A stretch of 64,000 nt of DNA, from the NCBI GenBank assembly GCA_950022295.1, contig OX465597.1:61677016-61741015 (forward strand), read 5' to 3'. Positions 12,806 through 23,400 of this stretch are shown piece by piece. The DNA is from Bromus sterilis (Eukaryota; Streptophyta; Magnoliopsida; Poales; Poaceae). Position numbers and translations under genes: made by a program. The number at the start of each line of letters is the position of its first letter. The first letter of the stretch is position 1. Below the pieces are notes generated by a model. That model ran no database searches, was not told where the DNA came from, and was given only the letters and a program-made list of their open reading frames with translations.

Positions 12806-13499
12806 TATACATTTTGATCAAAGGATAAGAAAATACTAAATATACTCACTCAACCTCATTTAACAAAAACACATAAAACACATTTATTTTTAAGGAAAAT
12901 GAATTATGGAAGTGGTTTAATCCGGAAAATGATAATATTTTTTTTAAACATATTATGCAACTATGCCTAACATCAACAAATATAGATATACTTATAGTAT
13001 TGTGAAGCTCTTTTCCTTATACGGGGAATTAGAAAATAATGATAAAGTGAACACAAAAATTTCATTCTTTCATACCAGGAAAAATAAATGTAAAATAATT
13101 AAGCTTTAATAATAATTATGACTTAAGTGGATTTATTAGAAATGAATTTCTTATTAAACCAGTAACACAAATTAAGTATTCACACATAATTACAACAGAG
13201 AAAATCCAAAAATCAGTAATTTTACTAAGGAACAAACAAAAACTAGATCAAAAATTGGCAAACGTAAGAAAATTAGATGTTTTTAGTCAACTGCGCGTAA
13301 GTCGCCTGATTTTGATTCCATGTAAGTCAATTTCGTACCATGCAACAGATAGAAGAACGTCAATTCCACACGCGTGCGCACACACATACAAACTAAAAAA
13401 GAAACCAAGAAGGGACAAAGAAAGAACATTTGGAAAATTGTGGTTATTTATAATATACAAAAAATCATATAATGGTGGAATTTTCTAAAAACAATTCTT

Positions 13500-14930
13500 A
13501 AAAAAGAAAGTCTTAGTGGCATTGAAATTACACTTACTCAAGAAAGAAAAGAAAAACTAAATCAAAATAATAAAGTTTTCAAGGGAATAATTTATTAGTG
13601 GTAATGGTATTACCCGTTAAGAAGAAAGAAAATGAAAAAGAAACATCAACTGAATCAAAATAATTAGTTTTTCGAAGAAAGAATGAATGAGTTGCAATGG
13701 TCGTAAGTTTTAAGAAGAAGAAGAAAGAAAAAGAAACAAAAATAAAAATAAAAAAATAAAAAATTGTAGGGATATATGATTAGTGGCAATGGTATTACGC
13801 TTTAAGAATAAAAAAATGGAAAAGGCATAATGACAAAATTTGCACACAATTTTCACAGAAATTGCACTTTTTAGTAATATGCAAGAATAAGCATATAATA
13901 ATGGAATTAAGAAAACAATTTTTCTAAGAGCATCTCGAACAAAAGCTCTATATATGGCGCACACGCAGAAAATAGTTGATTTAGCATGCGCGGGGCAGAA
14001 AACAGCGCTCCATTAGGCGTTCTATAAGTCAGCGCATTGTAAAAGTTGCCCAGCGCGCGGCCAAAAACTGGACTATGCGTTGGCCGCCGGATTGTGCGCG
14101 CTGGGCAAATCTGAGCTACTATGGATGGGACCGTTCAATTGGGCGCCCAGTTTTTTGTGCATATGGAAAACCTCTTCGTCGCTCCCGCACGCTAAAACGC
14201 AATTTTCAGTGTTGTATAAATTTTGTAGCGAACGGCACTAGTGCGCGTCTGTTGGAGATGCTCTAAGAAGGAATGAATTAGTGGAAATTATGTTTTCCAT
14301 ATTGAAAAATAAGAGAAAAAAATCTAAGGAAACATAAATGAGTGGTTGTGATATTATCCTCCAAGAAGAAAGAAAAATAAATAAAAACAAAACATATAAT
14401 GAAAAAGTTTACACACAATTTATTCTGAAATTGCGCTTTTCCATAATATGCAGGAATAAGCATATATTAATACAAGTTTTCTGAGAAGAAATGAAAGAGT
14501 GAAATTGGTATATCCTTTAAAGAAAAAAGAGATAAAATAAGAACGAATACAAAATCAAAACAATAAATTTTCCAAGAAAAAATGGATTGGTGGCATTGGC
14601 ATCACCCTATAAGAAAAAATAAAATAAAGTATAAACCATATAATGATAAAAGTTTGAAGAGAATTTACACATAATTATTACTTTTATAATATATAAAAAT
14701 AGGCATATAATTGTGGAATTACAAAAAACATTTCATAAGTATGAATGAATTAGTGACATTGATATTAACCTTAAAAAGGAAAGACAATAAAATAAACTGA
14801 AAACTTAATAAAAATAATGAACTTTTCTAATCTAGAATGCATTAGTGTTATTGGCAGTGGGTTTTAAGAAGAAGAAAATGAAAAACAAAACTTAAAAACA
14901 CTTGCACATAATTGTATATTTTTTAATACG
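13500..14930. repeat. Degenerate A-rich tandem array in intron 1
   Basis: A loose unit recurs: GTGGCATTGGTATTACCC-like, then TTTAAGAAGAAAGAAAA, then an AAATCAAAATAAT stretch. Copies are visible near 13515, 13595, 13690, 13770, 14280, 14340, 14495, 14590, 14745 and 14835. Spacing is irregular (about 80-150 bp). A Tourist MITE interrupts it. Confidence 0.55.
13928..14263. mobile_element. Tourist-like MITE, 336 bp
   Basis: Left end GAGCATCTCGAACAAAAGC and the complement of the right end, GAGCATCTCCAACAGACGC, are matching terminal inverted repeats. TAA duplications lie at 13925-13927 and 14264-14266. The GC-rich interior contrasts with the AT-rich intron around it. Confidence 0.88.
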
Positions 14931-16225
14931 TAAAAATAAACATGTTATAATGTATGTTGTATATTCTCATATGATTTATACATGTTATTGGGCATCACCC
15001 TATAACATGTTATTGGGCATCCACCCAAGTCAAAATCGACAGATCCGTAATTGGAGTCTGCCAGCATAAAAAAAACAATAAAAACAGGAATCTTAAAGCA
15101 TATCCAACGGTGAGAAAAATAGATTGAATAAAACAAATTCAGGCACCTACTACTACTATTTAGCTATTGTGGAAAAAAAAAGCCTGGGGTGCGCACCTTG
15201 GCATCCATTGGCGATGTAGGGGTCCCATCGTAATGGTCTGAACACCTGCAGACGTAGCCCCGTCCAAGTCCAGCACCAGTGGCGTTCTCGCAGTAGCTGT
15301 TGCTGCTGGCGCAGGCGTAGTCCGGAGGTGGTTTCTGGCCTTTCGTGGGGCATGCACCGTCCCGGATGGAGAAGTCGAGCACGAAGGGGACGCCCCTCGG
15401 GTACCTCCTGGGCAGCACCTCAACGCCGTACATGTCCGGCGTGGAGAAGTTGTACCAGTCGCTCTCTACCACCATGGCGTAGGAGCACGGGTTGGTCTGC
15501 CACATGGAGTTGTTGTCCGCGAAGCTGAACCACAAGCCGAATTTGATGATCGGGCCCGACCACAGCAGCGCGGACTGGCTGGAGCAGGAACCGTTAGTCG
15601 CCTGCTGCAGGAGGGAGAGGTACGAGAGGCAGGAGATCGTGAAGGCGGTGGGACTGATCTTCTGTTCCCACCGGTCGGCATAGAGCAGCTGGGGCTCCAC
15701 CCTCCAGCCGACACCCACGAGGAGGTTGCGCGTCACCGACAGGACGAACGGGCTCTTCTCACCCAGATCCACGTCCTGAGCCATGATCATGTACTCGCTG
15801 CTGCTGAGGTTCGCCGTGTTGCAGATGGACGCCACGAATCCGTACACCCGCGCCTCGCCGTTGGCCACCGATATGTCCATGAGCTCCAGGGCCATGTTGT
15901 CATGGTCGATCCTCCACACTGGACGGTACTCCCCTCCCTTGTAGTATATCTCCGCGATGTGATGGTTTACTCCGGCGTAGCCAAGGAAGGCGCGGTGCGG
16001 ACGGAAGGACTCGTTGCAGGTCACCTGGAAGCCCTCCCGGAAGCAGCCCGGCTTGGTGCCGAACGGGAAAGGGAGGCGAGTGTCGCCGCACCTGTCGGGG
16101 CAACCCGGAAGAGTGATCGGCTGCTCCTCATTTTCTTCGGCCTCCTCTAGGTCTAGGGTCGATGCTGCTGCTGCAAGGAGGAGTAGGACTAGGATTATTG
16201 TTTGCAGAGGCTGGGGTTGCGCCAT

Positions 16226-17355
16226 GGTCGGCCCGGCGGGGCACGTACGATCGTCGGATATGCTGTTTGCGCTTGCAAGCCTAGGTCTATGCCATGACCA
16301 AATATGCAGAGCTAATTAAGCTCCGGAAGAAGGGCTTACTTCCGACCATATAGCTAGGCTTCCTAGAAAGTTGATCTTCCACCCCGTCTAATTAATGTGG
16401 TTAGTGTCCTGATGCCCGAGTAGACATGTTTCTTGTTTTTCTTTCTTTTTTGCGAGTTACTATTAGACACGTTTCTTTCATAGAATCATAAAATCATCAT
16501 GTAGTGTCAAGAGTGTCAGAGCTTTTCTTATCGTGCGCTGCTTTGCTGAAAGTAATCCAATACTAATACCAACCCAATCTGTAAAGAGTATCACACATCC
16601 TTTCTTTTTTACAATAAGAGCATCACACATCGTGTCAGTGATCCTTTGCTTAAAGTAACCCATTACTAATCCTAAGAGTATTCGAGTCTTCGAGGCCATG
16701 AGAGATTTGCTTGATGATTCGAGACTCGTACCAGCGACATCGGCAAGTGGAGGCGGTAGCACAGAAAAAGTACAAAGTCTTATCTTTTAGGATGACAACC
16801 CATGATCTGTCCTTAATTGGTTGCGTCTGACAATGACCTTATTGAAGGTATTATTTTGAGATTGCGAATTTCTCCAGTGCAAAAACCTAAGGTTGATGAT
16901 CGATGATGGCGCTTGTGCACTGTTTATTTCAAGAAGGCTTCGCTTATGAAGAATTTGGACTATGGATGTTATCTTGATGGTGGATGTGCTTATGCTACAC
17001 GGAATGCATCACTATAGAGGGGTCTTTTCTTTTTAATTTTTGGTTGTGTGCATCCATAATGTCTTTATGTTATTGTAGAGGTTGGGTGTAATTGATATTT
17101 CCTCGATATTAATATATTTCCTTTATAAAAAAAACTAATCCTGAGAGAATCTGTAAAGAATATCGCTAATCGCGTCAGTGCTCCATTTTTATTAACAAGA
17201 GGAGGGTTCGCAATGATCCATAGTCAAGCGCGCAGGTACAGTTCAGATTACAATATGATGCAAAAAAAAGGCAAGTCTATGGGAAAGTGCTCAAGTGATC
17301 CCGAGCTCATATGAGCTCGGTATGAACTATATCTAGCTATATATATCTTCTATAG
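16226..17355. other. Region between the WAK-type gene and the MULE
   Basis: It contains the 5' flank (presumed promoter) of the minus-strand WAK-type gene and, to its right, a probable LINE tail. No gene was recognised. Confidence 0.5.
16750..17135 (+). mobile_element. Probable 3' tail of a non-LTR retroelement
   Basis: The segment ends with GGTGTAATTGATATTTCC, then CTCGATATTAATATA, then an A-run (TATAAAAAAAAC near 17124-17135). This resembles the 3' untranslated ends of Triticeae LINE-type elements. No coding part is left. The 5' limit is a guess. Confidence 0.4.
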
Positions 17356-17365
17356 CTACCTGTAC

Positions 17366-17645
17366 GAGTAAATAGCAAAAAACTATCAGTATTCGGGTCG
17401 TCGTTACGGAAAACTACCAGTTTTAAAAACGTCTCTGATAACTACCATGTCAGAGGCCTCGTTTTTTTTAAATGCTAGTCGCTCGCTGGCGTCGAGTTAA
17501 CCCGGATTATGACATCCTATCCCCACATGTCAGGGCCACCTCAGCACGCGCGGACGGCACGGGCCCTGACGCCCGCTCACGGCCGTTAAACAGCGTCGTC
17601 CCCCGACCAGGTCAAAACGACGTCCCCCGACCAGCTCGAGCTCTC
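17366..17645 (+). repeat. Left TIR of the MULE
   Basis: It matches the complement of 26603-26882 over its whole length. It contains an internal duplication of CGTCCCCCGACCAG separated by GTCAAAACGA, and ends in a pyrimidine-rich stretch shortly before the ATG at 17735. It probably holds the promoter of the GRF-zinc-finger gene. Confidence 0.92.
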
Positions 17646-17734
17646 ACTCTCATTCTTCTCACTCGTCTCACTCCCTTTGTTCTCTCCTCTCTGCTCTCTC
17701 GCCGCCGCCGTGCTGCTCGCGGCCGCCGTGCACC

Positions 17735-19144
17735 ATGCCATCCTGGAATGATGGCGACGAGGACAGCAGCGACGAGGACATGAGCCTCATGGAGCTTGAA
17801 GTTTATGTGAGTTATCCCCATTGTCTTCTTCTCAATTTACAGGTTGTTAGGGTTAGGGTTCTTGTGTATTTAGGATTGGGAATCTGAGATCTAAACAAAT
17901 CTTTAGGATTTACACTGTTCTGTAGTCATTTTCTTTTGGGTTGTTAGGGTTAGGGTTAGGTTTTTTTGTATAATACTGAGATCTGAACAACTGGGGTTAG
18001 GGTTCTTACCATTTGGTTATTTTGGATGTAATAACATGTTTATGTATAATAGGAGAACCCAGACACCATCCCTGAGCCACTTTACAGTGATCCTGTGGTT
18101 GAAGAAGCTGAGAAGTGCATGTTGCACAGGCTGAGGCCCAAGAAATGTGTAGCCTTTGAAGGAGCAATGACTGGAAGAAGATTCCATGGCTGTTGCATTC
18201 AAGTTAGTCAATTATTTATGTGCTCAAGTTGTCCTGCTCAATTTATGTTAAATGCTATGTATGTCTTGGTCTTACTGCATTTAGCAGTTGATTCATTATT
18301 ATTGTGTTTGTATTTTCAGTTGATGATGGACTATTATTCTGGCAGAGGATATAACAATTTACTTCATCTTACTGTATTTGATATATCAGTTAAGTAAAAT
18401 ATGAAACTGGGAATTTTAAATTAGCATTTACAGTGTAGGTTTTGTATAGCACATAACTGTACTTTTAGTAAAATAGCATAGTGTAAAATAGCACATAACA
18501 GGATGCAGAGTATAGTGTAATCCTTATTCAATTAAAATAACTGGTTTTGTACAGCACATAACTGGGCAGAGTGTAAAATGTGCATTTACACTTTAGGTAT
18601 TGTATTCCTAATTGGGCAATCCTTATTTGTTTAGCAGGGAGGTGTAAACTGTGGTGTTGTGACCTGGATTGATAAGCCTTGGCCAATCATTCTGCAAAAG
18701 TGTTTGTCAAGGTTGTGGGATATGTATAATGAGCAGACCCCTGGTAGAGTGAAAAACAAGCAAAAGTATGATAGAGAGTATGCTAAGTTGCAGAAACAAC
18801 ATGACAATGTGTGCAATGAATACCAGAAACTGGTAGATGATGTGAACAACATGTTTGACTGGCAGGATGGTATTCATCAGAACCAGAAACAGAAAGATGT
18901 TGAGATGCTGGAGAAGAAGAAGGAGGAGCTAGACATGGAGCTGAAGATGGAGAAGCTCAGGCTAGCAAAGGAGCAAAGGTGCATTTTACAGTCCCAAGCT
19001 GATATCATCAAGAACACTAGGAAGAAGATGGCAGATGTCACAGCAGAGAAGGAGCACCTTGAGAGGACTATGAAAGATCTACTCACTGCTGGTTATGGTA
19101 GCATGGCTAAGCTGGAGAAGATCAAGGCCATTCTGCAGGAATGA
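17735..19144 (+). CDS. GRF-type zinc finger / coiled-coil protein carried by the MULE
   Basis: Exons 17735-17806, 18053-18202 and 18638-19144, with clean GT/AG junctions, give an uninterrupted protein of 242 residues. Residues 1-40 are acidic. A GRF-type zinc finger follows: CMLH, then TGRRFHGC, then, across the second intron, NCGVVTWIDKPWP; the putative ligands are C, H, C, C. The last 130 residues are a charged coiled coil rich in Lys/Glu/Gln/Met (for example LEKKKEELDMELKMEKLRL). GRF fingers bind single-stranded nucleic acid in several DNA-repair proteins; a role here in helping transposition or binding the element is only inference. The gene starts just inside the left TIR and converges on the transposase gene, the position mudrB has in MuDR. 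There is no sequence evidence that it is MURB. The exon model rests on splice signals. Confidence 0.72.
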
Positions 19145-19729
19145 CTTGGTTGATCCATGGTTAAGTAAAATACAAGGCCACTATATATAACAGGTCTTGC
19201 AACTATTGGGTGCATATTTTGGACATGGTTGACTGCACTGATAGTAGGTTATCAAGTGACTGGACTTTTAAGTTAAGTGGTGAAGTGATGAACTATGGCA
19301 CTCTTATGTGTAATGCACTGTTATTTGTAATGCACTCTTAAGTCTAATGCACTCTTATGTGTAATGCTTATTTGTAATGCACTCTATGAGCACTCTGTTT
19401 GATATAAAAAATGAGCACTGTGTTTGATATTAAAAAAATGAGCACCGTGTTTATAGAAAAAATGAGCACAACTGTGTTTGATAGAAAAAAATAGTGAAGG
19501 TCACAGCAGAGAAAAAAATAGTGAAGGTCCCGCCACAGTCGTCCCTCCCCTTCCCGCAATTTGTTCCCGCCACAGTCGTCCCTCCCCTTCCCGCCAATTT
19601 GTTCCCTCCATAATCGTCCCTCCCCTTCCCGCCAGTCTCTTCCCGTGTATAAATCCTAGCCACCGCACCCAACAATCCCCGTTCCACTACCCAGCAATCC
19701 CCTCCCCACTACATAGCAATCCCACCGTG
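19145..19729. repeat. Short tandem repeats between the two plus-strand MULE genes
   Basis: Three arrays follow one another: a GTAATGCACTCTTATGT unit (about 19310-19390), an AATGAGCACTGTGTTTGAT unit (about 19400-19485, roughly 30 bp, three to four copies), and a GTCGTCCCTCCCCTTCCCGC unit (about 19538-19635, three copies of about 45 bp). The last is pyrimidine-rich and directly precedes the next gene, so it may be promoter or 5' UTR. Confidence 0.7.
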
Positions 19730-20173
19730 ATGGTGCGCACGAAGAAGACATGTCTGGTGTCCACTGGCGGCCACTGGATTTCCACAGTGCCGCCGGTGGC
19801 ATCGCCGCCAAGCGGTGGTTCTGGCTCATCAAGGAGCACTACGGGAGGCTCCTCGCGCAGCAAGGGCTCGTCTTCAAGCACGCGTTCGACTGCATCCTCT
19901 GATCTGCATCCTACGGCGTCAAAGCTATCTCTGAATCGTCGAGAGCTCGAGGAGGAGGAGGCAGAGTCTCGTCGCCGTGCTGAGTCCAGGACTGTGAGGG
20001 CCAAACAGCAGAACGCTGAGGAGAGCGAGGAGGAGGAGGAGGATGATGTGACATTCCTGCCTCCTGGGTGTGTTGTGTTTGCAATACCAACTCCTAACGC
20101 AGCTCGCCAGCGTGCTCCTTCTCCTACTGCCAGCAACCCTATTGTCATCTCCTCCTCTGACGATGAGGAATGA
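19730..20173 (+). CDS. Small acidic Ser-rich protein with H3-tail-like N-terminus and SIM-like C-terminus
   Basis: A single-exon frame of 147 residues. I chose the internal ATG because the protein character starts there; upstream sequence is tandem repeat. Residues 1-14 (MVRTKKTCLVSTGG) line up without gaps with the start of histone H3, sharing R, T, K, T, S, T, G, G. Residues 20-60 are Ser/Gly-rich. Residues 65-105 are highly charged and probably helical (RRELEEEEAESRRR, then EESEEEEEDD). The C-terminus PIVISSSDDEE fits a SUMO-interacting motif: a hydrophobic I-V-I core followed by serines and acidic residues. No enzyme domain is present. It may be a nuclear protein that contacts chromatin readers or SUMOylated proteins; this is inference. 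An alternative is a non-functional frame containing a captured H3 fragment. Confidence 0.5.
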   Translation: MVRTKKTCLVSTGGHWISTVPPVASPPSGGSGSSRSTTGGSSRSKGSSSSTRSTASSDLHPTASKLSLNRRELEEEEAESRRRAESRTVRAKQQNAEESEEEEEDDVTFLPPGCVVFAIPTPNAARQRAPSPTASNPIVISSSDDEE

Positions 20174-20419
20174 AAATATGGAGCCCCTGCTATCTATGTA
20201 CTCCCTGCTATCTATGTAGGCCAAATATTATGTACTTCTCTACTCTGCTCTGCTGCTAGGCTCTCTCTATATATGCAATCAGTGTGCTCTATATTTGTAA
20301 TCGGTGTGCTCCCTGCTATCTATGTACTCCCTGCTATCTATGTGCTCTATATCAAGTGTTATCCTTATATTCAGTCTACATTCAGCAAAACTATATAGCT
20401 CAAACTATCAAGTTCAAAT

Positions 20420-23400
20420 TCACACCCTAACAAAAGTCCTGACATGGTAATTCCTTAGGGCCTTTCTGAACTCATAAACATTAGTAAAGCACAAATCCTT
20501 GTTCAGCTGCTCATGTGCCTCAGGTAATGAAGGGTCATACCACACCCTCTCCTTACTTGGCTTGCTCCTGCTCTTCCTACCAGAAGGTAAATAGCTGACC
20601 AAATCTTCATCTGAAGAAATTCCATCTATACCTGGGAAAACAAATTGATCATCCTCAGGTTGATAATCTTTAAACTTTTCATTCTTCACTTGACTATGTG
20701 TTCTTGTGGTTGGGCCATGTTTTGGTATCCCTGCTATTCTGGGCTTCTGCTTCTGTGGCCTAACAGGTGCAATTACAGTATCCTCACCATCATCTTCAGA
20801 TACATGTGCTTCCTCCTCCCAAAACTCTGTTGCATCCTTGTGACCTTCAAATACAGGGCTACCTCCTGCAAAATCTGTGTCATCATCAGGGACTGCCTCC
20901 TCCTCACCTCTCTTCCATGCTTTGTATGACATTGTCCTCCTTTGGCCATTGTGTATCTCACCCCTGTCTATTTCAAAATCTGATGATGATTTGTTGTAAC
21001 ACCCTCAGTTGCTGTAACAGTAATCATCATCACTGTTGACCATCACTGTTTGTTAATCACTGTTATCCCCTGTCCTTAATCAGACTTTGCTTCTGCTCTT
21101 TTCAAACCATGTCGGTTGGTAATCAAAACCCCAAGGCCCAATTGCATCTTGCTCATCAAGAAACCAAACCCTAATTGAAACTTCTTTAAATAAAAAATAA
21201 AACAAAAGTGCTCAATTAAAGTTGTTCCAAAAATCATGGAACTATTTGTAAATTGCCTCAAAACATTATAATCATGTTGGACCAACTTTGGTAATTTTTG
21301 AAGTTACAGAAAATTCCAAACAATTCAAACAGTAGGTTAAAACCCTTGTTTTGGGCATTTAATAATTAAAAGAAATATCTAATGATTTTATTTTGCTGCA
21401 AAATCTTTTGTGGCACCTCAGTAATATGTAGCCCTAATTTACAAACACCAATAAGCTTTTACAAAAATGCTAGGGTTAATAAATCAATTACAGAAAGAAA
21501 TAGAATTAACAGCAAAACAAAACAAATTGGAAAATCATTAAATCTCGCCTGGGGCGAGGCCCACCTCAGCCCAGCCCACCTCACCCTTGTCTTCTTCCTC
21601 CCCCACCTGCTCCCACCTGCCCCGTACGGCGGCGACCGTCGCCACGACGCTGCCAGCCCGGCCCCGCCCTCCACCTGCTCCCTTCCGCCGCGGACGCGAT
21701 AAGCACACCCCGGCCGACCCCCTGGACAACCCCGCTTCTCCATTCCCCTCCTCCTCCTCTCGCCATCGACGGGGAAAAACCCACCCGACGCCGCCGTGGT
21801 CACCCCGGTGAACCACCGTGGCCACTGACGCCCTCTCGCCTGTCCGAGCTGTCCGGAGTGTGCGCCCGTGTCGTCCTCGTCATCCCCCTGGAGCAATCGA
21901 ACCCGTGCGCCCTCAATACGACGCAGTCGTCGTCGTCTTCCTCTGGCCGCGGAGGTCGTCGTCCGATTCCGGCGACGCCAGAACTTCACCGAGCCCGCTG
22001 CCTCCCTCAACACCTCCCCGGTGAGCTTCTCACCCGTCGCCAACCTCCCTTTGAAGCCCGTAGGGTCCCAACGCGAAAGCCCCCTTCTGCTTGCTCCGGC
22101 CGCCGTGGCACGTCGTCGTAGTCGTCGACTTGGTCTGTCCCAGCCCGCGCCAAGTGCACCAGTAGGATCCCCGTGATGCGTGTGTTCGATTCGGACCAGT
22201 AGTTAGCTCGATTTCGTAGCTTGTCGTAGTTCGCCATTGGAGCCCGACGCGCGCCTCCGCCATTGTTGAGCCCGTGCTCGCTCCGGCCACTTCCAGCCCC
22301 CGCCACCGCAACCAATCGCCGCCCCGTCCCCTCCCCGTTCGAATGCGCCTAAGCGCAGCCCCTCCCGTGCCCTGAGTCGGCCGCTAGGTCCACCTCGTCG
22401 GCGCTCTGTCGCCGGCGAGCTCACCGCCGTCACTGCCATGTGGACCCCTCGGTCAGAAACGCCATTAGCAGCTAACCCTCACCCCCTGTGTGAATGACAG
22501 CCGGGTCCCCCCCCCTTAACTATCTCTGTTAGAAAAATGGGAGAGTTAACCCTTAGATTAATATGTCTCCCTGACAGTGGGCCCCTGGCCTTTTAACTTA
22601 TTAAACAGATTTAATTAGCACTGGAGTCACTTACCACTGGGCCCCCCTTGTCAGATTTTAATTATTTAGAAGATTTAAATAAATTCCAGTGACTTACATG
22701 TGGGCCCAGAGGCTATTTTTGATTTAATAAAAAAAATTATAAATAAACAGAGGCTGACATGTGGGTCCCCCATGTCAGGCACAGTTTTGGATAATGTTCT
22801 GGATAATGTTGAATAAATAATAAAAGAAATTCAGAAAATCATTTAAATTGATTTAAACTTGGAAATTCAATAACTTTTAAACCGTAACTCGGATTCAAAA
22901 ACTTTATACATGAAAATTGATCAGAAAAATATAACGGATACGAATACGCTATCTGTATGTCTACCACACCCCTCTAACACAACGAACATCGAACATTCCC
23001 CCTCCGGACCGACTGTCCGATAAATTGTCCGGTACTGTTAGAGTACCCGGATGAATTTATTTCGAACACGAATGTTTCTCGGAATAGATCAAATAGCACG
23101 GATACACCCCCCTTATGTTGTTCCGGTAACCACGACACCTCCGGCTTGATCCTTCCCCCTCCGGACACCCTGTCCGGTAAACACCCGGAGCCGGTAGTTC
23201 ATCCCCAGATGAATTCCCGCTCCGAGCATATTGCATTGCACTGCGTTAGAACCCCGTTTACATTTCATCTGTTATGTCTTGCATTTGTATTGCTATTATT
23301 GTTGTGTATTTATTGTTTCTCCCCCCCCCCCCTTAATCTCCGGTAGACCCCGCTGCTGCCGTCGACTACACCGCTGCTGAGTACGACTACGTCGTCGACG

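Larger units (their letters stand above)
12414..15196 (-). other. Intron 1 of the WAK-type gene
   Basis: It runs between the donor GTGCGC after exon 1 and the acceptor TTTCAG before the EGF exon. It is very AT-rich and holds a Stowaway MITE, a Tourist MITE and a degenerate repeat array. A 24-base direct repeat around ACATGTTATTGGGCATC lies near 14981-15021. Confidence 0.8.
9015..16225 (-). pseudogene. Wall-associated-kinase-type receptor kinase, frameshifted
   Basis: A receptor kinase of the WAK/WAK-like family, expected to span the plasma membrane and bind cell-wall pectin or related ligands. Exons: 16225-15197, 12413-12237 and 10000-9015, with good GT/AG sites. Exon 1 encodes a signal peptide and a galacturonan-binding (GUB_WAK) domain with CGDTRLPFPFG. 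Exon 2 encodes a calcium-binding EGF domain beginning DIDEC. Exon 3 encodes the membrane segment and a kinase with GKGGFG, AVKK, HGD and DFG. HGD instead of HRD makes it a non-RD kinase; DPV replaces the usual DPE/APE. Near 15219-15225 one base appears to be missing: the read frame runs GTPTSPMDAK, but the next frame gives DPYIANGCQ, which joins correctly to DIDEC of exon 2. The gene is probably a recent pseudogene, unless this is an assembly error. The end of exon 3 contains a perfect GTAAGT, so a further 3' exon is possible. Confidence 0.85.
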
